A stretch of DNA of 64,000 nucleotides from Spongiihabitans sp963422685 (GTDB lineage: Bacteria; Pseudomonadota; Gammaproteobacteria; Arenicellales; Poriferihabitantaceae), in the NCBI GenBank assembly GCA_963422685.1, contig OY730442.1:2356001-2420000 (forward strand). The letters are read 5' to 3'. Below are positions 1-9,097 of this stretch, one piece after another; within the stretch, counting starts at the first letter, position 1, and each line of letters begins with the position of its first letter. Below the pieces are notes generated by a model that was given only the letters and a program-made list of their open reading frames with translations, had not been told where the DNA came from and ran no database searches. A program made the position numbers and the translations under genes.

Positions 1-119
1 TCGGTCTGGTGATGCTGAATCGGGTTGAGAAAGACCTAGAAGAGATTGCTGAAGTAGAGCAGATGCCCGCACTGGAAGGTCGACAGATGGTAATGCTGCT
101 GTCGCCCAAAAAGACCTGA
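1..119 (+). CDS. infC: Translation initiation factor IF-3, C-terminal end (partial)
   Basis: The window opens inside this gene; 38 codons remain, read from position 3 to the TGA at 117-119. The tail (VMLNRVEKDLEEIAEVEQ, then ending SPKKT) matches the end of the IF-3 C-terminal domain, which binds the 30S subunit and checks start-codon pairing. It is followed by rpmI and rplT, the standard infC-rpmI-rplT ribosomal operon of bacteria, which supports the call. The N-terminal domain and start lie outside the window. Confidence 0.9.
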   Translation, partial: GLVMLNRVEKDLEEIAEVEQMPALEGRQMVMLLSPKKT

Positions 120-295
120 GATAAGGCCGGAGCGGGACCAGAGCAAAGCCGGAGCGAATTTAACTCCCCGACAAAAATACATTAAATATTTGTATACAAG
201 GCGAGAAGTAGTCCATTCCAGAACTACCATCGTCATTAGTTCATTGCAGTCACATGGTTATACAGACAAAAGCGGCTGAAATACTGGAGTAAAAG

Positions 296-493
296 ATGCC
301 AAAACTTAAAACCAATCGGGGTGCTGGGAAGCGCTTCAAGCGCACAGCCACTGGAAAGTTCAAGCGCTCCCAATCGCATTTACGTCATATCCTGACCAAG
401 AAATCCACCAAGCGGAAGCGCCATCTTCGTTCCGGGGCGTTGATTAATGCCGCGGACCAGGCCGCTGTCAGGCAACTGCTTCCATACGCCTGA
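296..493 (+). CDS. rpmI: 50S ribosomal protein L35
   Basis: A 65-residue, very basic protein beginning MPKLKTNRGAGKRFKRTA, the typical L35 N-terminus, at full family length. A GGAG ribosome-binding site lies about 7 bases before the ATG. It sits between infC and rplT, as in most bacteria, with 16 bases to rplT, so the genes are presumably co-transcribed. The 176 bases upstream hold AT-rich sequence and a short GTAGT/ACTAC stem-loop near 208-228 that could be part of a regulatory leader, but I see no clear attenuator. L35 is a late-assembly component of the large ribosomal subunit. Confidence 0.97.
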   Translation: MPKLKTNRGAGKRFKRTATGKFKRSQSHLRHILTKKSTKRKRHLRSGALINAADQAAVRQLLPYA

Positions 494-509
494 ATCAGAG
501 ATCAAGAAT

Positions 510-869
510 ATGCCAAGAGTAAAAAGAGGGGTGACCGCAAAAGCCCGTCATGCAAAAGTATTGAAGCAGGCCAAAGGTTATCGTGGTGCGCGAAGTCGTT
601 TATATAAAGTGGCCAGGCAGGCAGTGGATAAAGCGGGGCAATATGCGTATCGTGACCGCCGCCAGCGTAAACGCCAATTTCGCGCATTGTGGGTGGTGCG
701 TATTAACGCAGAAGCGCGCAATAATGGAATGAGCTACAGCCGACTGATTGCCGGGTTGAACAAGGCGGCCGTCGCGCTGGACCGTAAAGTGCTGGCCGAT
801 ATGGCGGTTAACGACAAACCCGCATTTGGTAAACTGGTAGAGCAAGCCAAACACGCCCTGGCAGGCTAA
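510..869 (+). CDS. rplT: 50S ribosomal protein L20
   Basis: A 119-residue basic protein starting MPRVKRGVTAKARHAKVL, the canonical L20 N-terminus. The same frame stays open back to 447, overlapping rpmI, but the family start and length fix the ATG at 510. L20 binds 23S rRNA early in 50S assembly. In Escherichia coli and Bacillus it also represses its own operon by binding the leader mRNA; no such leader structure was demonstrated here. Downstream, 120 bases separate it from pheS and contain a weak stem near 886-912 followed by a short T-rich tract, which might act as a partial terminator. Confidence 0.97.
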   Translation: MPRVKRGVTAKARHAKVLKQAKGYRGARSRLYKVARQAVDKAGQYAYRDRRQRKRQFRALWVVRINAEARNNGMSYSRLIAGLNKAAVALDRKVLADMAVNDKPAFGKLVEQAKHALAG

Positions 870-989
870 ATATTTGTAGTATGTAAAAAGGCTTGTCAGG
901 AGTCTTTGTTTTCCGCAGAGGTCTGTGTCACCCCCAGTATCTGAATTCGGATTAGATCATAACTATCTGATTCAAAATAGTATCAAATT

Positions 990-2039
990 GTGCCTGATCC
1001 CCAACTAAACCTGGCCGAGCATTCTTTGGATCAGATCCGGTCGTCTGCCGGGAGCGCAATTGACCAGGCGCAGTCATTGTCAGATTTGGCAACCCTGCGT
1101 GTTCGATATCTGGGTAAAAAAGGCATGATCACCGCACAGCTAAAACGCATCGGCGGGCTGCCCCCTGAACAGCGCAAAGGATTTGGTCAGGAAGCGAACC
1201 TGATCAAAGCGCAGATTGTCCATTGGCTGGAAGAGAAACGTGAAAAACTCGAAGCATTGGCGATTGCCAGTCAGCTCGAAAATGAACGAATTGATGTGAC
1301 TCAACCGGGCAGGGGGCAGGTTGCCGGGACATTGCATCCGATTTCGCGCTCCCTCAATCGCATAGAAAACATTTTTGACCGCCTGGGATTTGATATTGCT
1401 ACCGGGCCGGAGATTGAAGATGATTTTCATAATTTTACAGCGCTCAACATTCCCGAAAACCACCCGGCACGGGCAATGCACGATACATTCTATATTGATG
1501 CAGGCATTGTGTTGCGCACCCATACCTCCACGGTGCAAATCCGTTATATGGAAAATCATGCACCGCCGATTCGAGTGATTGCGCCGGGCCGGGTGTATCG
1601 TTGCGATTCAGACGTCACTCATACCCCGATGTTTCATCAATTGGAATGTCTGGCGGTGGACAGGGCGATTACCTTTGCCGACCTGAAGGGTGTGCTAACC
1701 CATTTTATTCATGAGTTCTTCGAGCAGGATCTTCAACTTCGATTTCGGCCTTCTTATTTTCCATTTACAGAACCCTCCGCGGAATTAGACATTGGCTGCC
1801 TGTTTTGCCAAAGCAAAGGATGCCGGGTTTGCAGTCACAGCGGATGGCTGGAGGTATTAGGCTGCGGCATGGTTCACCCAGAGGTGCTGCGCCATGGCGG
1901 CATAGACGGCGAAAAATATACCGGGTACGCATTCGGCCTGGGGGTAGAGCGGCTAACCATGCTGCGCTATGGGGTGAACGACCTGCGCTTGTTTTTCAGT
2001 AATGATCTTGCGTTTCTGCGGCAGTTTCAGGGAATGTAA
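990..2039 (+). CDS. pheS: Phenylalanyl-tRNA synthetase alpha subunit
   Basis: 349 residues with a GTG start and no obvious ribosome-binding site. It has an N-terminal coiled-coil region, then the class II synthetase core with the conserved segments GFDIATGPEIEDDFHNF, HTPMFHQLE, FRPSYFPFTEPSAE and WLEVLGCGMVHP, and motif 3 in GLGVERLTMLRYG. An insertion with four cysteines (CLFCQSKGCRVC) precedes the motif 2/3 region; this short Cys-rich loop occurs in many non-enteric PheS proteins and makes it longer than the 327-residue E. coli enzyme. The product pairs with PheT as an alpha2beta2 enzyme that charges tRNA-Phe. Only 2 bases separate its stop from pheT. Confidence 0.97.
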   Translation: MPDPQLNLAEHSLDQIRSSAGSAIDQAQSLSDLATLRVRYLGKKGMITAQLKRIGGLPPEQRKGFGQEANLIKAQIVHWLEEKREKLEALAIASQLENERIDVTQPGRGQVAGTLHPISRSLNRIENIFDRLGFDIATGPEIEDDFHNFTALNIPENHPARAMHDTFYIDAGIVLRTHTSTVQIRYMENHAPPIRVIAPGRVYRCDSDVTHTPMFHQLECLAVDRAITFADLKGVLTHFIHEFFEQDLQLRFRPSYFPFTEPSAELDIGCLFCQSKGCRVCSHSGWLEVLGCGMVHPEVLRHGGIDGEKYTGYAFGLGVERLTMLRYGVNDLRLFFSNDLAFLRQFQGM

Positions 2040-2041
2040 AT

Positions 2042-4426
2042 ATGTTGATCAGCCAATCCTGGCTAACGGAGTGGGTCGCACCCGAAATAGGTCCAGAAGC
2101 ACTTGCAGAAAAGCTGACACTGGCCGGATTGGAAGTGGATTCAGTGGCGCATGCAGGTCCGGCGCTGGACAATACCCGGATAGTGATTGGGCAGATTGTC
2201 TCGGTGAAACCTCATGCAAACGCCACTGAACTTCGGATATGTGATGTCGATGTGGGCAGGCCCGGGAATTTTTCCATTGTATGCGGCGCGGCCAATGCAA
2301 AAACCGGTATGAAAACAGCAGTGGCATTATGCGGGGCAAAGCTGGTGGGTTTTAGCGTGGCTGAGCGTGAGATTCGTGGCGTGAAATCATACGGTATGCT
2401 TTGCTCTGCGGCAGAACTCGGGCTCGCAGAAGTATCCGGTGGCATCCTTGAGTTTGATCAAAGCGCCGAACCCGGCCAAGGTGTAGGCGACTACCTGGAT
2501 TTGCGGGACAGCGTAATCCAGTTGAAATTGACTCCAAACCGCGGGGACTGCCTTGGAATAGTCGGTGTGGCCAGAGAGGTGTCCACACTGACTAACAGCC
2601 GACTGAATATTCCGAAAATTCAGAAAATCAGGGCAACTGTCAACAAGGCCCTGAAAGTGACGCTTGACGCGCCCCAAGCCTGCCCGAGGTATGTGGGCCG
2701 AGCGATTACCCATATCGACATGACCGCGAAAACCCCGGATTGGATGGCGGAAAGGCTGCGCCGGTGCGGGATGCGCAGCATCAATCCAATAGTCGATGTG
2801 ACCAATTATGTCATGTATGAACTCGGCCAGCCCATGCACGCTTTTGATCTAAAGAAGATTGCGCGCGGGATTGTGGTGCGCAGAGCTGGCAAAGGGGAAA
2901 AACTGGCGCTGTTGAATGGCAGTACGGTGGCATTGGATACACATAATCTGGTTATTGCGGACCGGGAAAAATCCATCGCTTTGGCGGGAATAATGGGCGG
3001 CGCAAATTCGGCCATTTCAGAAAACACCGTGGAAATTTATCTGGAAGCGGCATACTTTTCGTCTGCTGATATACGCGGCAAGGCACGAGAATTTGGTATG
3101 CACACCGACGCGTCCCACCGGTTTGAGTGCGGGGTTGACAGCGGGCTACCGCTGCGGGCGATGGAGCGCGCAACCCGGCTGGTTCTGCAAATTGCTGGTG
3201 GGCAGGCCGGCCCGATTACCCACGCCGTAGTAAAATCGGCATTGCCCGAAACGCCGAATATCCGTTTCAGCTATGCTGAAATTTCCAGGGTGCTGGGGAT
3301 ATCCATTCCGGTTGATCGATCCACACAGATTATGCAGAACCTGGGGATGTCGGTAGCGGCTACTGAAAATGGCTGGATGGTCAGGCCGCCAGGCTGGCGT
3401 TTCGATATCCAGGCACAACACGACCTGGTGGAAGAAATCGGGCGTTGTTACGGGTTCGACAAGGTGCCGCCCCGTATGCCGTTAGTCCAACCGAGAACCG
3501 GCGCACACCTGGAAAAAAATCTCTCGCCGAATGATATAAAACGAACCCTGGTGCATCGCGGCTATCACGAAGCCATTACCTATAGTTTCGTTGATGCAAC
3601 CATGCAAAAGCAACTGCTCGGCAAAGGCGGTGCTATACGATTGGCAAACCCGATTGCCGAAAATATGTCGGTGATGCGCCAGAGCTTGTGGCCCGGGCTG
3701 ATGGAAGCGCTGCGGACAAACTTGAATCGACAGGAAGGTCGGGTCAGGTTATTTGAAATGGGAAACGTTTTTTACAGAGCGAAAAATGCGCTGAAAAGCA
3801 GGGAAATTCAACGGGTCGCAGGATTGGTTTGCGGTCATTGTTTTCCCAGACAATGGGGAATTGCAGGCATTGAGGCTGACTTTTATGATATTAAGGCTGA
3901 CCTGGAATCGCTTATCAAACTCACCAGTCTGGCAGGCAAGTTACGCTTCAGGCCGGGTTCTCATGCCGCATTGCACCCGGGACAATGCGCACAAATCCAT
4001 ATCGGTGGCCAGCAAATTGGATTGATTGGAAAGTTAAATCCGGCGCAACAGAAATTGTATGACATAGATAAATCGATTTACTTGTTTGAAGTTGACCTTG
4101 ATCCATTATCCTGTTTTGTCATACCTTGTTTTTCGGGTATTTCAAAATTTCCATCCATGCAACGGGATATTGCAGTCCTGGCGGATGAGTCCGTATCGGT
4201 GCAGTCGATTATGGATCTGGTGCGCGCTTCGGCCGGTGGAATGCTTAAGAAATTGGAATTATTTGACGTGTACAGGGACAGCAACCTGGGGAAAAACAGG
4301 AAAAGTTTTGCTTTTAGCTTGACCTTCCAATCAGAATCAAGCAATCTTATATCCTCCAAAGTCGATCAAGTGACAGAAAAAGTTATCCGCGAACTTGAAG
4401 AAAAACTGGATGTGCAGCTTCGATGA
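2042..4426 (+). CDS. pheT: Phenylalanyl-tRNA synthetase beta subunit
   Basis: 794 residues, the normal length for the bacterial long-form beta subunit. Visible domains in order: the N-terminal tRNA-binding fold (about residues 39-150, starting near ARIVIGQIVSV-like sequence), the B3/B4 editing region (about 210-390, with GRAITHIDMTAKTPDWM and GIMGGANSAI), the B5 domain (about 400-475), the catalytic-like region, and the C-terminal ferredoxin-fold anticodon-binding domain (from about 700, FSGISKFPSMQRDIAVL). It follows pheS by 2 bases and must be translationally coupled. It edits mischarged Tyr-tRNA-Phe and binds the tRNA. Nothing is missing or odd. Confidence 0.97.
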   Translation: MLISQSWLTEWVAPEIGPEALAEKLTLAGLEVDSVAHAGPALDNTRIVIGQIVSVKPHANATELRICDVDVGRPGNFSIVCGAANAKTGMKTAVALCGAKLVGFSVAEREIRGVKSYGMLCSAAELGLAEVSGGILEFDQSAEPGQGVGDYLDLRDSVIQLKLTPNRGDCLGIVGVAREVSTLTNSRLNIPKIQKIRATVNKALKVTLDAPQACPRYVGRAITHIDMTAKTPDWMAERLRRCGMRSINPIVDVTNYVMYELGQPMHAFDLKKIARGIVVRRAGKGEKLALLNGSTVALDTHNLVIADREKSIALAGIMGGANSAISENTVEIYLEAAYFSSADIRGKAREFGMHTDASHRFECGVDSGLPLRAMERATRLVLQIAGGQAGPITHAVVKSALPETPNIRFSYAEISRVLGISIPVDRSTQIMQNLGMSVAATENGWMVRPPGWRFDIQAQHDLVEEIGRCYGFDKVPPRMPLVQPRTGAHLEKNLSPNDIKRTLVHRGYHEAITYSFVDATMQKQLLGKGGAIRLANPIAENMSVMRQSLWPGLMEALRTNLNRQEGRVRLFEMGNVFYRAKNALKSREIQRVAGLVCGHCFPRQWGIAGIEADFYDIKADLESLIKLTSLAGKLRFRPGSHAALHPGQCAQIHIGGQQIGLIGKLNPAQQKLYDIDKSIYLFEVDLDPLSCFVIPCFSGISKFPSMQRDIAVLADESVSVQSIMDLVRASAGGMLKKLELFDVYRDSNLGKNRKSFAFSLTFQSESSNLISSKVDQVTEKVIRELEEKLDVQLR

Positions 4427-4483
4427 CCGATGAAACAGAAACATTAGCTGTACTGTAATAACAGAATAAACAAGAATAAATAT

Positions 4484-4804
4484 ATGACGGTAACAAAGGC
4501 AGATTTGGGGAACACGTTATTTGATGAAGTGGGATTGAACAAGCGCGAGGCAAAGGATGTTGTGGGATTATTTTTTGAAAAGATTCGCCTGTCGCTTGAG
4601 AGCGGGGCCTCGGTAAAACTGTCTGGATTTGGGAGTTTCGCACTCAGGGACAAGACCTCTCGACCGGGACGCAATCCGAAAACAGGTGAAGAAGTCGCAA
4701 TTTCAGCAAGGCGGGTGGTAACCTTCAGGCCAAGCCCAAAATTAAAGGAAAACGTGCTCCAGAACTCGTTTGAATTAACGCAAAGACTAGGGCGTACCAA
4801 ATAA
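4484..4804 (+). CDS. ihfA: Integration host factor alpha subunit
   Basis: 106 residues with the HU/IHF fold: an N-terminal helical dimerisation region (ADLGNTLFDEVGLNKREAK), the beta-arm signature KLSGFGSFALRDKTSRPGRNP, and the IHF-type end GEEVAISARRVVTFRPSPKLK. Position after pheT identifies it as the alpha rather than the beta chain; this pheST-ihfA order is conserved in Gammaproteobacteria. IHF bends DNA at specific sites in replication, transcription and recombination, and in some type I systems in CRISPR leader integration; whether it acts on the leader in this window is unknown. The stop overlaps the next gene's start (TAATG). Confidence 0.95.
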   Translation: MTVTKADLGNTLFDEVGLNKREAKDVVGLFFEKIRLSLESGASVKLSGFGSFALRDKTSRPGRNPKTGEEVAISARRVVTFRPSPKLKENVLQNSFELTQRLGRTK

Positions 4805-5187
4805 TGACAATGCTTGATCCGGGCGGCTTTAAATTGCCACCGATTCCAACAAAACGATATTTTACAATCGGAGAAGTCAGCAGGCTTTGTGAGGTCAAAC
4901 CGCATGTTTTGCGCTATTGGGAGCAGGAGTTTCCCCAACTGAAACCGGTAAAGCGTCGTGGCAATCGTCGTTATTATCAGCGCCATGAAGTCAAACTAAT
5001 CCGTCACATCCGCAAATTGTTATATATTGAAGGTTTTACTATCAGCGGTGCCAGAATTCGGCTGGAGCAGCTTGCCGCTGAAAATGAGACCACCACTTCC
5101 TCCCCGGGAGGGATCAGACAAGACGCCAGTAAGATGGTTTCTCTATTGATTGCCGAGTTGTCTGAGGTGCAGCAAATCCTGAGCTAA
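4804..5187 (+). CDS. MerR-family transcriptional regulator downstream of ihfA
   Basis: 127 residues with an N-terminal MerR winged helix-turn-helix (about residues 18-85; YFTIGEVSRLCEVKPHVLRY, then EGFTISGARIRLEQL). The C-terminal part is short, has no cysteine effector site, and probably serves only for dimerisation. It overlaps the ihfA stop by one base, so the two are translationally coupled. A small MerR gene is regularly found at this spot in Gammaproteobacteria, and its target genes are not established. No metal or drug ligand can be inferred. Confidence 0.9.
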   Translation: MTMLDPGGFKLPPIPTKRYFTIGEVSRLCEVKPHVLRYWEQEFPQLKPVKRRGNRRYYQRHEVKLIRHIRKLLYIEGFTISGARIRLEQLAAENETTTSSPGGIRQDASKMVSLLIAELSEVQQILS

Positions 5188-5280
5188 TCTGACTTTTCCA
5201 TCAAGCTTGCTGTCCGCTTTAATTCGTAGTAAATCTGCTTTAAACTAAAATCCGGCCCTGGACACAGGGGTCAGTATCGT

Positions 5281-5357
5281 CGGGGTGTAGCGCAGCCTGG
5301 TAGCGCACCGCAATGGGGTTGCGGTGGTCGGAGGTTCAAATCCTCTCACCCCGACCA
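5281..5357 (+). tRNA. tRNA-Pro (anticodon GGG)
   Basis: A 77-base cloverleaf: acceptor CGGGGTG pairs with CACCCCG, followed by discriminator A and an encoded CCA at 5355-5357. The D arm is GCGC...GCGC. The anticodon stem CCGCA/TGCGG encloses loop ATGGGGT, giving anticodon GGG (Pro codons CCC and CCU). The T arm is GGAGG/CCTCT with a TTCAAAT loop. A tRNA-Pro after the ihfA-merR pair is a conserved arrangement in many Gammaproteobacteria. Confidence 0.95.
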
Positions 5358-5534
5358 ATTAGGTCGGTGTCGGTGATGGATGTTTGTTTACCGATACCTG
5401 CGGCGCCAGTAATTCTTCCGGTTTTTGCAAAGTTGTTCTCCTCAAGCGTATAGCCAAAGGACGGCTGGGCTGCCAGCCTGCTCCAGGCGGCGATGTGATA
5501 AAATAAACCTCTTTATTCAGGGTAAAGACGGCTA

Positions 5535-7940
5535 ATGGCAGGCGAATACGATTCGAGTAGTATTAAGGTTTTAAAAGGGCTGGATGCGGTACGTAAACGC
5601 CCAGGCATGTACATCGGTGACACCGACGATGGCACCGGATTGCACCACATGGTTTTCGAGGTAGTGGATAATGCGATCGATGAAGCATTGGCAGGGTATT
5701 GCAGCAGGGTTAAAGTTACCATTCACGGCGATGAATCAATCAGTGTGAGTGACGACGGGCGCGGCATTCCCACCGGAATTCTGGAAGAGGAGGGGGGCAG
5801 GAGTGCAGCGGAAGTGATCATGACCGTGCTCCATGCTGGCGGCAAGTTTGACCAGGATTCCTATAAAGTTTCTGGAGGGCTGCACGGCGTGGGTGTTTCT
5901 GTGGTGAATGCGCTGTCTGAAAAATTGACAATGGAAATTCACCGCGAAGGCAGGATTCATATCCAGCAATATATTTATGGGAATCCTCAGGGACCGCTGC
6001 AAGTTGTCGGCGAAACCGAGAGCACAGGCACGATCATTACTTTTATGGCCAGTGACAAAACTTTCACCCATATCCGATATCACTATGAAATTCTTTCAAA
6101 AAGACTGCGCGAACTGTCATTTTTAAACTCGGGGATACGCATCGAGCTATACGATGAGCGCAGTCAATCAGGCGATGTGTTCGAATACGAAGGTGGTATA
6201 GCCGAGTTTGTAAGCCATTTAAATCAAAAGAAAACGCCGCTGCATCCCACGGTGTTTAGCATTTCAAACGAAAAAGACGGCGTGCTGATTGATCTGGCGA
6301 TGCAGTGGAATGACTCTTATCAGGAAAACACATTTTGTTATACCAATAATATTCCCCAATCCGATGGCGGCACCCATCTGGCCGGGTTGCGCGGGGCGAT
6401 GACCCGCACCCTGAATGGTTATGCAAATGGACTCGGCCTGGCGAAAAAGGAAAAGCTGAGTTTGAGCGGCGATGATTGCCGGGAAGGTCTCACTGCAATT
6501 TTGTCGATCAAGGTGGCCAATCCGAAGTTTTCATCCCAGACCAAAGAAAAACTGGTTTCTTCGGAAGTAAAAGGGGTGGTGGAATCCGCAGTCAATGAAG
6601 CACTTGGAAATTTTTTGCTGGAGAATCCGGCGGAAGCGAAAATCATTGCAAATCGAATCGTTGATTCTGCCAGAGCCCGGGAGGCGGCCAGAAAAGCGCG
6701 GGAAATGACTCGACGAAAAAATGCGCTGGATTTGGGCGGGCTGCCAGGGAAATTAGCCGATTGTCAGGAAAAGGACCCTGCGCTATGTGAAATATACCTG
6801 GTGGAAGGCGACTCCGCGGGCGGCAGCGCCAAACAGGCCCGGGATCGAAAATTTCAAGCGATTCTCCCGCTTAAGGGGAAAATCCTGAATGTGGAGAAAG
6901 CACGGTTTGACCGGATGTTGTCTTCTGATGAAGTCACGACCCTGATTACCGCGCTTGGCACCGGGATTGGCAAGGCAGATTTTGACATTGCCAGGTTACG
7001 TTACCATCGGATTATTATCATGACCGATGCGGATGTGGATGGGTCGCACATTAGAACGCTGCTTCTGACTTTCTTTTTTCGGCAGATGCCGGAGTTGATT
7101 GAGCGGGGCCATATTTATATTGCACAACCGCCGTTGTATAAACTGGCTGCGAAAAAGCAGGAAACCTATATCAAGGATGACGCAGAAATGGCCGGTTATT
7201 TAATCGGCCTCGCTATGGACAAGGCGCAGATTCAGTTGGCGGACAATACGATTTTAAAAGGTGCCGGACTGAAATCAATGGTCATGGAGCGCAACTCAGT
7301 CGGGCAAATCATCGATCGACTTTCGAAAAAATACAATCGGGAAGTGCTGAATGCCTTGCTGGTTATAGAGCCGGTTGCAGCAGAAGATTTGCTGAATATC
7401 GAGAATTCCACCAGAATTTCCAAGGCACTGGAATCGGTCTTGAATTCCCGTTCAACGGATATTGTTACCTATTCGACCCGGGTGGATGTAAATACCGCGA
7501 CCTTGGTGGTGCAGCGTTATCAATATGGATTAACCGAAGATTATGTTTTGCACAGTGGTTTTTTTAAAAGCGCAGAATACCGCAGCCTGATCGCCTATTC
7601 GGCAAAGCTGAAGAAAATACAAAACCACGATGGGAAAATTTCTGTATTCTGGGGGAATGTCAACACACAAGTCGGGCAATTCGCCGAAGCAGTAGACTGG
7701 GTGATGTCCAGGGTAAAAAAGGGAATGACTGTGCAGCGCTATAAAGGGCTTGGAGAAATGAACCCGGAACAGCTCTGGGACACGACAATGGACCCTGATG
7801 TCAGAAGGCTACTTCAAGTTACCGTTGAAGACGGTATTGGTGCAGATGAAACGTTCACTACTTTAATGGGTGACCAGGTTGAGCCGCGTAGAGAGTTTAT
7901 AGAAAACAATGCGTTCGCGGTTTCCAATCTGGACATCTAG
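5535..7940 (+). CDS. gyrB: DNA gyrase subunit B
   Basis: 801 residues, the long form of GyrB with the extra segment in the TOPRIM region seen in E. coli GyrB (804 residues); ParE would be about 630. The GHKL ATPase motifs are VVDNAIDEALAGY, SDDGRGIP and SGGLHGVGVSVVNALS. The TOPRIM acidic residues lie in VEGDSAGGSAKQ and IMTDADVDGSHI. The tail RREFIENNAFAVSNLDI matches GyrB. The first nucleotide-binding lysine loop is in RKRPGMYIGDTDDGTGLHH. It supplies the ATP-driven subunit of gyrase for negative supercoiling. The gene stands alone after tRNA-Pro, not next to recF or gyrA in this window, and a GATAAAAT element about 35 bases before the start is a possible -10 sequence. It converges with the next gene. 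Confidence 0.93.
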   Translation: MAGEYDSSSIKVLKGLDAVRKRPGMYIGDTDDGTGLHHMVFEVVDNAIDEALAGYCSRVKVTIHGDESISVSDDGRGIPTGILEEEGGRSAAEVIMTVLHAGGKFDQDSYKVSGGLHGVGVSVVNALSEKLTMEIHREGRIHIQQYIYGNPQGPLQVVGETESTGTIITFMASDKTFTHIRYHYEILSKRLRELSFLNSGIRIELYDERSQSGDVFEYEGGIAEFVSHLNQKKTPLHPTVFSISNEKDGVLIDLAMQWNDSYQENTFCYTNNIPQSDGGTHLAGLRGAMTRTLNGYANGLGLAKKEKLSLSGDDCREGLTAILSIKVANPKFSSQTKEKLVSSEVKGVVESAVNEALGNFLLENPAEAKIIANRIVDSARAREAARKAREMTRRKNALDLGGLPGKLADCQEKDPALCEIYLVEGDSAGGSAKQARDRKFQAILPLKGKILNVEKARFDRMLSSDEVTTLITALGTGIGKADFDIARLRYHRIIIMTDADVDGSHIRTLLLTFFFRQMPELIERGHIYIAQPPLYKLAAKKQETYIKDDAEMAGYLIGLAMDKAQIQLADNTILKGAGLKSMVMERNSVGQIIDRLSKKYNREVLNALLVIEPVAAEDLLNIENSTRISKALESVLNSRSTDIVTYSTRVDVNTATLVVQRYQYGLTEDYVLHSGFFKSAEYRSLIAYSAKLKKIQNHDGKISVFWGNVNTQVGQFAEAVDWVMSRVKKGMTVQRYKGLGEMNPEQLWDTTMDPDVRRLLQVTVEDGIGADETFTTLMGDQVEPRREFIENNAFAVSNLDI

Positions 7941-7986
7941 TGGACGCATACCGCTATTTATGATGAGGTGTTTGTCATCTCTGGCC

Positions 7987-8544
7987 CTAGACAAAATGTT
8001 CTTTGGGCTGGGCAAAAACCCGTTCAACCATGGGCCGGAAAAAAGACAGGGGCCGGGATTTGAAGTCGGGATCAAAACAATTCTGGTCGTAGTTCTCACA
8101 AAAGGCTACCGTGTCCTGATACCACCTGTGGTCTTTATGTCGCTCCCGGGCATTTCGGTCGCCTCCAAAATAGTGGGCATAGTAATACATCTGGAATAAG
8201 CCATGATGCTTCACTATCCAGTACACGCGCCCGGAAACATAGGGCCGCAAAATAGACGCTGCCATTTCACTATGTGAAGCCGGGGCCAGGCCATCGCCAA
8301 TATCATGCAGCAGCGCCGCCACAACCATTTCTTCGGGTTCGCCCGCCTGGTATGCGCGAGTGGCGGATTGTAATGAATGTTCCAGCCGGCTGACTCTATA
8401 GCCCGAGAATGAGCTTTCCAGCGCTTCAAGTGCGGTCATTAAACGGCTTGGGAGTTCGTTGGTGTAGTTTTTTTCCTGCTCGGCAAGGAAGGCATACTCC
8501 TCGACTGTACCATCCGCCATATGCACAAATTCTACTGTATTCAT
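7987..8544 (-). CDS. HD-domain protein of the PhnZ/MIOX-like type
   Basis: 185 residues. An HD signature is visible: His56 in RLEHSLQSATRA, the His80-Asp81 pair in AALLHDIGD, His91, and His113-His114 in VKHHGLF. This pattern, with the EH...LLHDIGD spacing, resembles the small HD-domain group that includes the mixed-valent di-iron oxygenase PhnZ and proteins annotated as phosphonate-degradation HDIG proteins. No other phosphonate genes are nearby, so the substrate is unknown; a plain phosphohydrolase is also possible. It lies 31 bases after the arsC-like gene on the same strand and converges with gyrB across 46 bases. Confidence 0.7.
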   Translation of the reverse strand: MNTVEFVHMADGTVEEYAFLAEQEKNYTNELPSRLMTALEALESSFSGYRVSRLEHSLQSATRAYQAGEPEEMVVAALLHDIGDGLAPASHSEMAASILRPYVSGRVYWIVKHHGLFQMYYYAHYFGGDRNARERHKDHRWYQDTVAFCENYDQNCFDPDFKSRPLSFFRPMVERVFAQPKEHFV

Positions 8545-8575
8545 GGTTTTATCTAATCAGATTGTTGTCATGTTA

Positions 8576-8920
8576 TTACAAAATTGAGAGCACATTTTGC
8601 GGCGGCCTGCCCACTGCGGCTTTTCCGTTTTTTACCACGATGGGCCGCTCCAAAAGTTTTGGATGCCGAACCACGGTATCGATAAGCGCGGCTTCGGACA
8701 AGGCTGTGTCGGCCAATCCAAGTTCTGCATAAATATCTTCACCCCTGCGGATAATGTCATGGATAGAACAACCCAGTTGCATGGTAATGGATGTAAGCGT
8801 GTCGGCATCAGGCGGTTGCTCAAGGTAAAGCACTATTTCGGGCTGGATTCCCTGCTCGTGTAATAACGCCAGCGTCGCCCTGGATTTTGAGCAGCGTGGA
8901 TTATGATAGATAGTGGTCAT
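8576..8920 (-). CDS. ArsC/YfgD-family thioredoxin-fold reductase
   Basis: 114 residues with the family signature IYHNPRCSKSR near the N-terminus (reactive Cys at about residue 10), the HPKLLERPIVV segment and the GRPPQNVLSIL tail. The full length and the tail resemble E. coli YfgD more than plasmid ArsC. The family uses glutaredoxin/glutathione to reduce arsenate, but YfgD members are not proven arsenate reductases. There is no arsB, arsR or other ars gene nearby, so a detoxification role is only inferred. The gene is upstream of the HD-domain gene on the same strand. Confidence 0.85.
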   Translation of the reverse strand: MTTIYHNPRCSKSRATLALLHEQGIQPEIVLYLEQPPDADTLTSITMQLGCSIHDIIRRGEDIYAELGLADTALSEAALIDTVVRHPKLLERPIVVKNGKAAVGRPPQNVLSIL

Positions 8921-9097
8921 TCAATGCCTCATTCATAATGGGTGCCTCTGTTCGCCAGAGTTTTCTTCAGAGGGTTTTCAGGATTTCTTGCGTGAGTGCA
9001 GGCAGCGCAATCCCGTAGTGTATATGAGATGCTTGAGGATTTGAATTGCCCTGACTTCAGTTGCCGGCACCGGGTTTTATCGAGAACCAGTTTTTCA

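Noticed and set aside
447..509. Extended start for rplT at 447
   Set aside because: It would overlap rpmI and the family start is MPRVKRG at 510.
870..989. Phenylalanine attenuator (pheM-like leader) before pheS
   Set aside because: No run of Phe codons in a short frame and only a weak hairpin.
5535..7940. Possible parE (topoisomerase IV) instead of gyrB
   Set aside because: 801 residues and the tail FIENNAFAVSNLDI fit GyrB; ParE is about 630 residues.
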